Shown in pieces: positions 19,901-27,166 of a stretch of DNA of 64,000 nt. The notes under the pieces are model-generated. The model did not search any database, was not told the origin of the DNA, and was given only the letters and a program-made list of their open reading frames with translations. Within the stretch, counting starts at the first letter, position 1, and each line of letters begins with the position of its first letter. Position numbers and translations under genes: made by a program. Source of the stretch: Chryseobacterium sp. BLS98 (GTDB lineage Bacteria; Bacteroidota; Bacteroidia; Flavobacteriales; Weeksellaceae); assembly GCF_001045445.1 (NCBI RefSeq), contig NZ_LFNF01000002.1, forward strand, positions 62,001 to 126,000. The letters are read 5' to 3'.

Positions 19901-20395
19901 TTATGATTTGTTTAAAATATCTTTCAGTTTATTTTTAGCGCGGTTCATTCTTACCCTTGCATTGCCTTCGGAAATTCCCATCTGCTCTGCAATTTCTTTT
20001 CCCGAAAAATCTTCCAGATAATAAAAAATAAAAGCTTTATCGATGGAATTTAACTGCCGGATTGCCTCATACATCTGAGCCAGTTTCTCTTCCTTCCCAT
20101 AATCATAATCGTCCTGCATAATTTTATATCCTGAGAAATCCTCATTAGAAATAAAGCTTCTTTTTTTCTCTGATTTCAGAAAAATAATAGCGGTATTGAG
20201 TGCAATTCTGTACAGCCAGGTAGAAAATTCACTCTGCCCCCTGAAATGGGGATATGCTTTCCAGAGCTGGTAAGTGATTTCCTGAAAAAGATCATCGCGG
20301 TCGTCTTTTTCGGACATATACATTTTAGAAATCTTGAAAATGATTCCTTTATGTTTCTCAATTTTGTCTAAAAATTCCTGCTCTGGTAAGTTCAT
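19901..20395 (-). CDS. ECF RNA polymerase sigma factor (module 1)
   Basis: A 164-residue extracytoplasmic function sigma factor. Region 2 contains DRDDLFQEITYQLWKAYPHF and TWLYRIALNTAI, which bind the -10 region and core polymerase. Region 4 contains DFSGKEIAEQMGISEGNARV, the helix-turn-helix reading the -35 element. It is followed by the membrane protein gene at 19293-19883. Sequence is very similar to the second sigma factor at 21708-22238 (same MDYKxxIFKISKMYM-type opening, same DFSGKEIA motif), showing that the whole module was duplicated. The regulon is unknown. Confidence 0.93.
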   Translation of the reverse strand: MNLPEQEFLDKIEKHKGIIFKISKMYMSEKDDRDDLFQEITYQLWKAYPHFRGQSEFSTWLYRIALNTAIIFLKSEKKRSFISNEDFSGYKIMQDDYDYGKEEKLAQMYEAIRQLNSIDKAFIFYYLEDFSGKEIAEQMGISEGNARVRMNRAKNKLKDILNKS

Positions 20396-20514
20396 GGTTT
20401 CGGGCTCTATAGAGTTAGTTTTAAATGTAAAAAATTGTTACAGATATTTTTATAAAATAAAACTTCTGCCGGACTCCTGATTTTTATTTAAAATTTGATC
20501 GACTACAGATGCAT

Positions 20515-20557
20515 TAAAAAACCCAACAGAAATTTCCTGTCGGGTTGGTTGTGTGTT
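20515..20557. terminator. Orphan hairpin with flanking T runs
   Basis: A 10-bp stem with one mismatch (20520-20529 with 20537-20546), with A tract on the left and T tract on the right. It works as a terminator shape in either direction, but no coding gene ends here. Confidence 0.5.
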
Positions 20558-20853
20558 TTTTTAAGCTCTACTCCACATCTGTCTATGAAACAGACTTTTT
20601 GTAACGAAATAATTTCTAATTAATAATTACTTACGAAGTATTTTTACTAAAATTGAACAGTCAGTTTAGATTGGCAATCACAAAATAGGAGCCAACATTT
20701 TTCTGCTTATAATAGTTAGTAGGATAAAAATGAAAATGTTACACTTTTTTAAGAAAAAATTACATTAAAAAATAAATTTTGATTCTCTTATTTTATTCAG
20801 GGCTCATAAAAATCTATTATTCAAGGCATTTACTGCAACAATCTATAGATAAT

Positions 20854-20882
20854 AAAAAACCTGACAATTGCTTGCCAGGTTC
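20854..20882 (-). terminator. Intrinsic terminator of sigma module 2
   Basis: A 9-bp stem with one mismatch (20858-20866 with 20873-20881) and a T run on the reverse strand, downstream of the 20902-21717 gene. Confidence 0.7.
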
Positions 20883-20901
20883 TGGTTTATGTTTTTAGTC
20901 T

Positions 20902-21717
20902 TTAATTCAGATCATTTAAAGCTTTTTGAAGAGAATAAATATCAATAAAGTGCAGTTTCACACCAATGACTATGAAAAGGACAAGGACAATTGTTAAAAA
21001 TGTAATAATAAAGATATATACCGAAACAAACCACAGGACGGTGTTCAGAATATTCCCCTTAAGCCCGAACTTTTTGATAAAAAATTTCTGGGAACGTTCA
21101 AACCATGAATTTCCCCGTATTTTCTTGGGTCCTAATTCTACTCCATTCAGTTCATCCACCAGACGTACCACATCTTCTATGTACCTGCCGTACATATAAT
21201 ATATCCAATATTTTATAATAAACCACACCAGCATCAGCGTAATCAAGAAACTCACCCCGAAAATAGCGAGGTTATATTTTATCTCAAAATGGAAATTGAT
21301 CTGGATAAGGGATAGCAGAAAAGCAAGAGGAATATAAGAGATATAGTAGGAAATATAGATTTCTTTTGATATTAAAAGCTGCGTTTTCAGGTTAAACAGA
21401 TCATAATTGGTATTAATCCCGCTTTTGCATAATATTTTGTAAAGTTTGAGAAAACGGGAATAGAAGTAGATGATAAAAGCCAGTGTCAGAGCAACTACAA
21501 AACCTGATATAATAATGATATTTGTATCCCTCGCAGCAAAGGGAAATCCTATAAGAAGCATAGGCAGGGTGACGAGCATCAGCCAGAATTCCGTTTGCAT
21601 ATTGAGCTTCAGCATCTGCATGGGAGAATGAATTTCCCCTTGCTTTTCCAAAGAAATCTCAGGCAGATCCTGCCTGTTATCCTTATCCCAAAGTTCTTTA
21701 AAATTTTCTAACTCCAT
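20902..21717 (-). CDS. Membrane partner of ECF sigma factor (module 2)
   Basis: A 271-residue membrane protein related to the one at 19293-19883. It shares the cytoplasmic opening (MELENFKELWDKDNRQDLPE, then ISLEKQGEIHSPM and LNMQTEFW) and the four central hydrophobic segments. It has an extra C-terminal part (about residues 195-271) with a further membrane segment near 228-252. The start overlaps the end of the sigma gene at 21708 by 10 bp, so the two are translationally coupled. The role is probably control of that sigma factor, as inferred from position and duplication. There is no ZAS motif. The signal it senses is unknown. Confidence 0.7.
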   Translation of the reverse strand: MELENFKELWDKDNRQDLPEISLEKQGEIHSPMQMLKLNMQTEFWLMLVTLPMLLIGFPFAARDTNIIIISGFVVALTLAFIIYFYSRFLKLYKILCKSGINTNYDLFNLKTQLLISKEIYISYYISYIPLAFLLSLIQINFHFEIKYNLAIFGVSFLITLMLVWFIIKYWIYYMYGRYIEDVVRLVDELNGVELGPKKIRGNSWFERSQKFFIKKFGLKGNILNTVLWFVSVYIFIITFLTIVLVLFIVIGVKLHFIDIYSLQKALNDLN

Positions 21718-22238
21718 TTGTTTTGTTTTAAATCCGATTTGTTCTTTTGCTTTTCGATAATTTCCTTCAGTTTTGCTTTAGCCCTGTTCAGTTTTACGCG
21801 CGCATTTACTTCAGTTATACCCAACTGGCTGGCTATTTCTTTACCTGAAAAATCTTCCAAAAAGAAAAAAATCAGTGCTTTGTCTATAGGGCTGAGCTGA
21901 TGGATAGCTTCATACATTAACTTCATATTTCTGTCATCCGCATCATTATAGGACTCCTGCGGAACAACAAGATTCTCTATGCCCTGATTTTGTATAAAAC
22001 TACGTTTTTTTTCGCTACGGAGAAATACGATGGCTGTATTAAGTGCAGTTCTGTAGAGCCATGTTGAGAAGTCGCTTCTTCTTTGGAAATCGCCGTATGA
22101 TTTCCAGGCCTGATAAATGATCTCCTGATAGAGATCATTCTGATCATCCCGATCGTCCATATACATTTTAGAGATCTTGAAGATAACACCTTTATGCTTC
22201 TCTATTTTCTCTAAAAATTCCTTTTCCATTAAAGACAT
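21708..22238 (-). CDS. ECF RNA polymerase sigma factor (module 2)
   Basis: A 176-residue ECF sigma factor and close paralogue of the product of 19901-20395. Region 2 reads DRDDQNDLYQEIIYQAWKSY and TWLYRTALNTAIVFLRSEKK; region 4 reads LEDFSGKEIASQLGITEVNA. Compared with the first copy it has a basic C-terminal tail (KQKNKSDLKQNKWS). The membrane-partner gene overlaps its 3' end by 10 bp. The ATG at 22238 was taken; a second ATG three codons later is also possible. High similarity with retained function-critical segments suggests the two copies may recognise overlapping promoters. Confidence 0.93.
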   Translation of the reverse strand: MSLMEKEFLEKIEKHKGVIFKISKMYMDDRDDQNDLYQEIIYQAWKSYGDFQRRSDFSTWLYRTALNTAIVFLRSEKKRSFIQNQGIENLVVPQESYNDADDRNMKLMYEAIHQLSPIDKALIFFFLEDFSGKEIASQLGITEVNARVKLNRAKAKLKEIIEKQKNKSDLKQNKWS

Positions 22239-22329
22239 TCTACAAACTCTATTCGTAAAGAAACATTATTAATAAAATACCACTTTTTTGATATAAAAAC
22301 TAAAAACTTCACGGCTGAAAATACAAAAT

Positions 22330-22356
22330 CCTCAAAAAATAAAGAAATTTATTGAG
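22330..22356 (-). terminator. Probable terminator of gapN
   Basis: An interrupted stem (aatcctcaa with ttgaggatt) with a T-rich flank on the reverse strand, located 40-65 bp beyond the gapN stop. Confidence 0.5.
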
Positions 22357-22393
22357 GATTATTATTTTATGTTAAATAGAGTTTAAAAAAGGC

Positions 22394-24022
22394 CTAGAAA
22401 ATATAATCTGTACTTAAGAAATTAGAGTCATGTTCCCGGACGATTGTATTTAATAATTTCTTATTGGCATCCGTCAGTTTCGCGGCTACCAAAGACCTGA
22501 TCGAGAATGAGCGAAGCGCATCAAATACAGAAAGAGTACCCTCTGCACTGTCTTTTCTGCCGGTAAAAGGAAATACATCCGGACCCCGCTGTGCCTGACA
22601 ATTGATGTTCACACGGCTCACAAGATTCACAAACGGATCAATCAGCCTGGAAACTTCCTGCGGATCTTCACTGAAAATACTTACCTGCATCCCATGTGAA
22701 GCATTTACCTGATAATCAATAGGCTCCTCAATATCTTCAAACGGAACTACCGGAATTACCGGCCCGAACTGCTCTTCATGATACAGTTTCATGTCGCTGT
22801 TTACAGGATAAACCACTGCAGGAAATACAAAAGACTCTTCCGTGAATCCTCCGTTTTCATTTAATACTTTCGCTCCTTTGGCTAAAGCATCCTCAATGCA
22901 TTCCTTCAGGTAAGGCGGCTTATTTACTTCCGGAAGCGGGGTCACTTTTACATCTTTTTCCCACGGCAGACCCGCTTTCATTGCTGAAACGGCTGCGCTT
23001 AGTTTTTCAGTAAACTCTTCTGCAATCTCTTTTTGAACGAAGATAAGCTTCAGTGCCGTACATCGTTGCCCGTTAAAGAATAAAGCTCCCAGAATACATT
23101 CACTTACCGCAACATTCAGGTCGGCATTTTTTGTTACAATTGCAGCATTCTTGGCATCAAGACTGAGGATGGCACGTAAACGGTTTACTTTAGGGTGCAG
23201 TTTCTTCAACCCATTGGCCACTTTGCTGGACCCGATAAAGGCCAGAACATTCACTTTTCCGCTTTCCATAATCGGAGTGATGATTTCTGAACCTTTTCCA
23301 TAAAGGGTATTTACAGTTCCTTTCGGGAAGGCTTCTTTAAAGCCATTCAGTAGCGGATAATGAGCCAGAACGCCATGTTTTGGGAGTTTGAACAAAATGG
23401 TATTTCCCATAATCAGGGCGGGAATAAGCGTAGTGAAGATTTCATTTAAAGGATAATTAAATGGCCCCATACTCAGAACAACGCCCAGCGGAGCCCTCCT
23501 GATCTGTGCAATGGTCCCTTCCGCCTGCTGGAAACGGGAAGATTCCCTGTCGAGGTCCTTTAGGGCATCAATTGTCTGATTGATGTAATCTACAGTTCTA
23601 TCGAATTCTTTGGTAGAATCTGCCAGGGTTTTCCCAATCTCCCACATCAGCAGTTTAATCACAAGATCGCGCTGCTCAATCATCAGATAAACAAACTTCT
23701 GCATACACTGAATGCGCCCTTCTACAGACATTGTTGGCCATTCTCCAAGGCCGTTATCATAAGCTTTCACACAAGCTTCAAGAACATCCATTGCTTCCTT
23801 CGGGCCTATATTGGGAATACTCCCCAGAAGTTTTCTTTCCAGACCATTTTCTGTAGGGATACAAACGGGCGAATAGATATTCTGAACCTCCCCTTTCCAT
23901 TCTACAAGCTCACCATTCAGAAGATAAACATTCTGATGGATTTCGGGAACTTTATATTCTTCGGGAATTTCGTTTTCGCTTTTAAAAATATTCTGAAATA
24001 ACGCTTTGTTGACTGAATCCAT
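22394..24022 (-). CDS. gapN: NADP-dependent glyceraldehyde-3-phosphate dehydrogenase (non-phosphorylating)
   Basis: A 542-residue aldehyde dehydrogenase of the GapN-like group. It oxidises glyceraldehyde 3-phosphate directly to 3-phosphoglycerate and makes NADPH, bypassing phosphoglycerate kinase. Visible features are MGPFNYPLNEIFTTLIPALI (Rossmann and active-site loop), IGSSKVANGLKKLHPKVNR, the catalytic Cys in LGALFFNGQRCTALKLIFV, and EEQFGPVIPVVPFEDIEEP. INCQAQRGPDVFPFTGRKDS is typical for the GapN branch. Length is slightly above the usual 475-500 because of an N-terminal extension of ~50 residues and a C-terminal tail. A broader aldehyde specificity cannot be excluded. It is cytoplasmic and monocistronic. 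Confidence 0.85.
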   Translation of the reverse strand: MDSVNKALFQNIFKSENEIPEEYKVPEIHQNVYLLNGELVEWKGEVQNIYSPVCIPTENGLERKLLGSIPNIGPKEAMDVLEACVKAYDNGLGEWPTMSVEGRIQCMQKFVYLMIEQRDLVIKLLMWEIGKTLADSTKEFDRTVDYINQTIDALKDLDRESSRFQQAEGTIAQIRRAPLGVVLSMGPFNYPLNEIFTTLIPALIMGNTILFKLPKHGVLAHYPLLNGFKEAFPKGTVNTLYGKGSEIITPIMESGKVNVLAFIGSSKVANGLKKLHPKVNRLRAILSLDAKNAAIVTKNADLNVAVSECILGALFFNGQRCTALKLIFVQKEIAEEFTEKLSAAVSAMKAGLPWEKDVKVTPLPEVNKPPYLKECIEDALAKGAKVLNENGGFTEESFVFPAVVYPVNSDMKLYHEEQFGPVIPVVPFEDIEEPIDYQVNASHGMQVSIFSEDPQEVSRLIDPFVNLVSRVNINCQAQRGPDVFPFTGRKDSAEGTLSVFDALRSFSIRSLVAAKLTDANKKLLNTIVREHDSNFLSTDYIF

Positions 24023-24199
24023 AAATTTTTATTTTTTGATAATTTGAATGTAAATTTTACCTTTTACAGAATAAAGGTAGAGGTTACAGCCGGTAAAAAA
24101 AATAGCTAACTGATAGATTTGTTCTATTTAATGGCTGTTTGAATTAAAATTAACAAACCGCTTCTAAAAAAAGAATAATTTTGTTTAAAAATAAAATTC

Positions 24200-24757
24200 A
24201 TGGTATCAAGATTAATTTTCAGTGCTGTATTCCTTTTCTCAGTATTCAGTTTCGCCCAGAATACTGTTCTGATGGGAGGAAAGCCTGTGCACACGCATTC
24301 CAAATTACCTGCAGTGAATAAACCTGCACCCAAGTTTACCCTTACGGACGTCACGATGAAAGACCAGACTCTGGATTCTTACAAAGGGAAATACGTTATC
24401 CTTAATATTTTCCCAAGTGTAGATACAGGGGTTTGTTCGGCATCTGTGCACCATTTCAATGAAGATGCGGGTAATATTCCGAATACAGTGGTTCTTTGTA
24501 TTTCCAAAGATCTTCCTTTTGCCCAGAAAAGGTTCTGCGGTGCGGAAGGAATCAAGAATGTGGTGATGCTTTCGGATTTCCGTTCAGATTTCGGGAAGAC
24601 GTATGGTGTGGAAATTACAGATTCTGTAATGAAAGGACTTTTGAGCAGAGCTGTTGTGGTGATTGATCCTTCAGGAAAAATCATTTATGAAGAGCAGGTT
24701 GCAGATATTTCGCACGAACCGAATTATGAAGCAGCCATTGCAGCAGTGAAAAAGTAG
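24200..24757 (+). CDS. Thiol peroxidase (Tpx) with signal peptide
   Basis: A 185-residue second Tpx. It starts with a signal peptide (MVSRLIFSAVFLFSVFSFAQ) followed by a short linker, so it should act outside the cytoplasm, unlike the gene at 2206-2706. Both catalytic cysteines are kept: PSVDTGVCSASVHHF and PFAQKRFCGAEG. The SRAVVVIDPSGKIIYEEQV end is also typical. Canonical Tpx takes electrons from cytoplasmic thioredoxin, so an exported version needs a periplasmic donor; DUF1223 or other thioredoxin-like proteins are possible but unproven. A TAATTTTG box at 24176-24183 precedes it. A perfect 20-bp hairpin lies 21 bp past its stop. Confidence 0.9.
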   Translation: MVSRLIFSAVFLFSVFSFAQNTVLMGGKPVHTHSKLPAVNKPAPKFTLTDVTMKDQTLDSYKGKYVILNIFPSVDTGVCSASVHHFNEDAGNIPNTVVLCISKDLPFAQKRFCGAEGIKNVVMLSDFRSDFGKTYGVEITDSVMKGLLSRAVVVIDPSGKIIYEEQVADISHEPNYEAAIAAVKK

Positions 24758-24778
24758 GCTTTTGGTTTATATCAATTT

Positions 24779-24822
24779 AATATTCGGGTTCGGCGATCTT
24801 CGATCGCCGAACCCGAATATTA
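24779..24822. terminator. Perfect 20-bp bidirectional terminator hairpin
   Basis: Stem 24779-24798 with 24802-24821, loop ttc, entirely paired. It separates convergent genes and overlaps the stop codon of the reverse gene at 24820. There is no long T run, but stability is very high. Confidence 0.75.
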
Positions 24823-25545
24823 TTTCTTCACTTTCCATTTCCTTTTCGCAGTCACTATGATCACTCCGTTTTGAGCTTTAGAGCCATACATTGATGTGGC
24901 AGCGGCATCTTTCAGAATCCTCATGGTTTTTATGGCATTGGGATCTGCTTCCTGCAAATCTTTTAAACTGATTATTTTCCCGTTCATGACTACCAAAGGT
25001 TTCTGATCTTCCCTCAAACTGGAGTTTGCTCCTCCGATTCTTATCGGCTGATTATATGCTGGCATTGGGTTAGTTACTACTCCCTGAAGTTTTGGAAACA
25101 TTTCTTCCGACTTATTTTCTTTGGCATTCGCTAGGAGGTTTTGTTGTACCACAACAGGCGCTCCCGCCACTATCTGCTGCTGTTTTTGCTTTGGTTTCAC
25201 CGCGTAAAGCACGACTTCTAATTGTTCTGCTTTTAAAGTATCGTGGGCCACATTTTGTTGCGCGTTTACAGCAACAAATCCGCTGGTAGTAAGAATAAAA
25301 CCTACTGCAAACTTCACAAGAACTGAATTGAGGGACGAATACTGCAGGTTCCTGTTCAGCTGAGATTCATAAAAGTTTCCGCAGATATCTTCTGACGAAC
25401 GGGAAAAGACATTGATAATTTCCTCGTCGGAAGCTACTGTAAAATCTCTCACTGTTTTGGAACAAACAGAACAGAATCTTCCTTTTTCTTCCGGGGTCAT
25501 GATTTCCCAGTTTTCGTGACATGGTTGGGGTATGGTAATTTTCAT
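24820..25545 (-). CDS. Orphan TonB-plug-like protein with N-terminal Cys motif
   Basis: A 241-residue protein in three parts. Residues 1-40 read MKITIPQPCHENWEIM, then RFCSVCSKTVRDF, a possible zinc knuckle (C9, C25, C28). Residues ~75-95 form a membrane segment. The C-terminal ~65 residues (LVVMNGKIISLKDLQEADPN, then AIKTMRILKDAAATSMYGSK and NGVIIVTAK) match the last part of SusC/TonB receptor plug domains, but no barrel follows. Similar short proteins are annotated as TonB plug-domain proteins in Chryseobacterium. How it works is not known; it may sit in the envelope as a signalling or docking factor. It is a single gene with a shared terminator. Confidence 0.72.
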   Translation of the reverse strand: MKITIPQPCHENWEIMTPEEKGRFCSVCSKTVRDFTVASDEEIINVFSRSSEDICGNFYESQLNRNLQYSSLNSVLVKFAVGFILTTSGFVAVNAQQNVAHDTLKAEQLEVVLYAVKPKQKQQQIVAGAPVVVQQNLLANAKENKSEEMFPKLQGVVTNPMPAYNQPIRIGGANSSLREDQKPLVVMNGKIISLKDLQEADPNAIKTMRILKDAAATSMYGSKAQNGVIIVTAKRKWKVKK

Positions 25546-25611
25546 AAGGATCTTTTATAATAAAGATGCTTTGTTTTGAATAAAGGTTGGAAGCTTTTTA
25601 ATTACAGTCTC

Positions 25612-25627
25612 TTTTTTTATATTTGAT
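25612..25627 (+). promoter_or_regulatory. Promoter core, copy 1 of 3
   Basis: TTTTTTTATATTTGAT, containing the -7 box TATATTTG (25618-25625). Identical 16-mers precede the genes at 26596 and 27222. No -33 TTG at 19 bp. It shows that the TTG at 25623 cannot be the start of the following gene. Confidence 0.55.
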
Positions 25628-25643
25628 AGACGGATTAACACCA

Positions 25644-26045
25644 ATGATAATGACAAAAAAATTTGAAGATATTGATTTGAAAATTGAGAAACTGGTTTTT
25701 CTTCTCAACGCAGAAGAAGGCAATCCGGGAATATACGAACTAACATGGGAGTTAGGTAGTTTCGATCTGGCCATTGAAGACAAGTATAAGATTGCCAGAA
25801 TTATCTTAACTGAAATTTTACAAGAAGATCTGGTAATTCTAGAAAAATACAAAGATTTGACATTGAATGAGAGAGTTGAAATAATCAACAAGAAAGAAAT
25901 AGATAACCTACTCAATAACCCTGTTTCTTGGTATCCATGCAATGAAATACTATCAATAAGTTTGACGGATAAAGGCATCGAATATTTAAATATAGAAATG
26001 CCAAAATATAGAGACAGAATTAGTGAGCGACTTGATAATAGATAG
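25644..26045 (+). CDS. Small acidic protein of unknown function
   Basis: A 133-residue soluble protein opening MIMTKKFEDIDLKIEKLVFL and rich in helices with many Glu, Lys and Leu residues (LTWELGSFDLAIEDKYKIAR). It has no signal peptide, cysteine motif or domain that I recognise. One Trp-Tyr patch, NPVSWYPCNEILSIS, may be its most conserved part. The start was set at the ATG at 25644, because a TTG upstream lies inside the -7 box. A second ATG two codons downstream is equally possible. It is the first of three unrelated accessory genes sharing an identical promoter core, which suggests common control. A function as an immunity-like or regulatory protein is only speculation. Confidence 0.6.
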   Translation: MIMTKKFEDIDLKIEKLVFLLNAEEGNPGIYELTWELGSFDLAIEDKYKIARIILTEILQEDLVILEKYKDLTLNERVEIINKKEIDNLLNNPVSWYPCNEILSISLTDKGIEYLNIEMPKYRDRISERLDNR

Positions 26046-26085
26046 AATTTCATGCTGGCGGCATGCACAAGATTCTAATCCATTG

Positions 26086-26260
26086 TTTTTAACGCAAAGT
26101 TTCAATTTCTAAACTGTAGATTTTAAGGTTGCAAAGAAGGAATCAATCTACGATTGATTGATGAAGCGCACGTTTGTCTCCACACCTTCATCAGTGGCGA
26201 AGCCTCCCTTTGCATCCCTTAAAATAATAAGCTGCCATTATAAAAACTTTGCGTTAAAAA
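26086..26260. repeat. 175-bp fold-back (MITE-like) element
   Basis: Perfect 17-bp inverted repeats at 26086-26102 and 26244-26260 bound the segment. Inside lie weaker inverted arms (tttaaggttgcaaag with ctttgcatcccttaaa) and an 8-bp hairpin. There is no coding sequence inside. No target-site duplication was identified. Confidence 0.6.
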
Positions 26261-26560
26261 AACACCATCTCATTCCCACCGTCTACCATGAAACAAAAAA
26301 ACAGCATTATCCAAGGCTAATAAAAAGCCCCACCCCTATTTTTTTTGTTACCCCCGAAATAAATCTCCGAAGCTCTGCATAAGTTTCCCACAACTTGCAG
26401 AAGACTTCCGCAGATCTCCGGAAGTCATAAACAATATTGTTTGTAACCATCGGAGAAGTCGGAGGTTTGTTTTGATAGTGTTTTAGAGTTCCGGAGGGGT
26501 TGGGAGGTTGTAAACAGGATGTTTGGAGATTATGGTTTCCCGTAAGTGTGAGTAATTTTA

Positions 26561-26576
26561 TTTTTTTATATTTGAT
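26561..26576 (+). promoter_or_regulatory. Promoter core, copy 2 of 3
   Basis: TTTTTTTATATTTGAT with -7 box TATATTTG at 26567-26574, 22 bp before the ATG at 26596. Identical to the cores at 25612 and 27167. Confidence 0.55.
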
Positions 26577-26595
26577 TTGATAAAATATTATATAT

Positions 26596-27078
26596 ATGGG
26601 AAAATTTTTAGGAATTGATGGAAAATACCATGAAGAAGGAAGTTTTTTAGGAGTTGATGGCAAATATCATCCTGCAGGTTCATTTCTTGGAAGTGATGGT
26701 AAATATCATTCCGGAAAATCGACAATAGGGGTTGACGGAAAATATCATGGAAAAGGAAGTTTTTTAGGAGTTGATGGAAAATACCATCCTGCAGGTTCAT
26801 TTCTTGGAAGTGATGGTAAATATCATCCTCAAGGAGCATTTTTAGGTGCAGATGGAAAATATCATCCACAAGGATGTTTTTTGGGTGCAGATGGGAAATA
26901 TCATTATGAAGGGTCATTTTTAGGAAGTGATGGACGTTATCATCTACCCGAAAGTTTTCTTGGAAGCGACGGAAAGTATCATCCAAAGGGAAGTTTTCTA
27001 GGAGTTAATGGCAGATATGAAGAGCCTATAGGGTTAGCAAAAAAAGAAAAAGAAAATCAAGGAAATGTCATATGTTAA
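26596..27078 (+). CDS. Protein made of eleven 13-residue repeats (FLGxDGKYH)
   Basis: A 160-residue protein. After the initial Met it consists of exactly eleven 13-residue units with consensus GSFLGxDGKYHPx, for example GSFLGVDGKYHPA twice. Position 6 varies among V, S, A and I, and positions 12-13 are the most variable. A 16-residue charged tail (IGLAKKEKENQGNVIC) ends in cysteine. There is no signal peptide, so it is likely cytoplasmic unless exported another way. The repeats suggest a regular beta-strand or solenoid structure, as in MORN-like or WG-like proteins, but the unit is not one I recognise. It shares its promoter core with its two neighbours. The function is unknown; copy number may vary between strains. 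Confidence 0.75.
   Translation: MGKFLGIDGKYHEEGSFLGVDGKYHPAGSFLGSDGKYHSGKSTIGVDGKYHGKGSFLGVDGKYHPAGSFLGSDGKYHPQGAFLGADGKYHPQGCFLGADGKYHYEGSFLGSDGRYHLPESFLGSDGKYHPKGSFLGVNGRYEEPIGLAKKEKENQGNVIC
26599..27027 (+). repeat. Eleven in-frame 39-bp repeats
   Basis: 429 bp equals 11 x 39 bp without gaps, starting directly after the initiator codon. Units 2 and 5 encode the same 13 residues. The last unit is diverged (FLGVNGRYEEP). Confidence 0.85.
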
Positions 27079-27117
27079 TTGATTTAATTATTAAATAATT
27101 CATCAATAAAACTCTTT

Positions 27118-27145
27118 AAAACCTGTCTCGCGGCAGGTTTTCTCA
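27118..27145 (+). terminator. Intrinsic terminator after the repeat-protein gene
   Basis: Stem aaaacctg with caggtttt (27118-27141) and a short T run. It closely resembles the terminator at 28101-28125. Confidence 0.7.
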
Positions 27146-27166
27146 TATTCATAAAATACAGATCAA

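Larger units (their letters stand above)
20396..20901. other. Gene-free region between the two sigma modules
   Basis: A 506-bp AT-rich stretch. It contains a hairpin with T runs on both sides (20515-20557) and the terminator of module 2 (20854-20882). No small gene stood out. The first hairpin has no adjacent gene and could end an unannotated short RNA. Confidence 0.5.
26046..26595. other. Gene-free 550-bp region with a fold-back element
   Basis: No convincing gene. It contains a fold-back element with 17-bp terminal inverted repeats (26086-26260), an 8-bp hairpin (26141-26159) inside it, another hairpin (26403-26426), and the promoter core of the repeat-protein gene. Confidence 0.6.

Noticed and set aside
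25598-26068. Reverse open frame of 156 codons
   Set aside because: It lies opposite the forward gene at 25644-26045, which has a promoter box at the right distance and ordinary protein composition. The reverse product is Ser/Leu-rich, as expected for antisense to a Glu/Lys-rich gene.
26588-26986. Reverse open frame across the 39-bp repeats, rich in His and Asp
   Set aside because: It is the antisense of an in-frame repeat; the forward frame starts with ATG directly behind a promoter core and ends in a distinct tail, so the forward frame is the gene.
26599-27027. Array of regularly spaced near-identical repeats, first thought to be CRISPR-like
   Set aside because: There are no unique spacers; units abut with no gaps, are 39 bp and are all in one coding frame.
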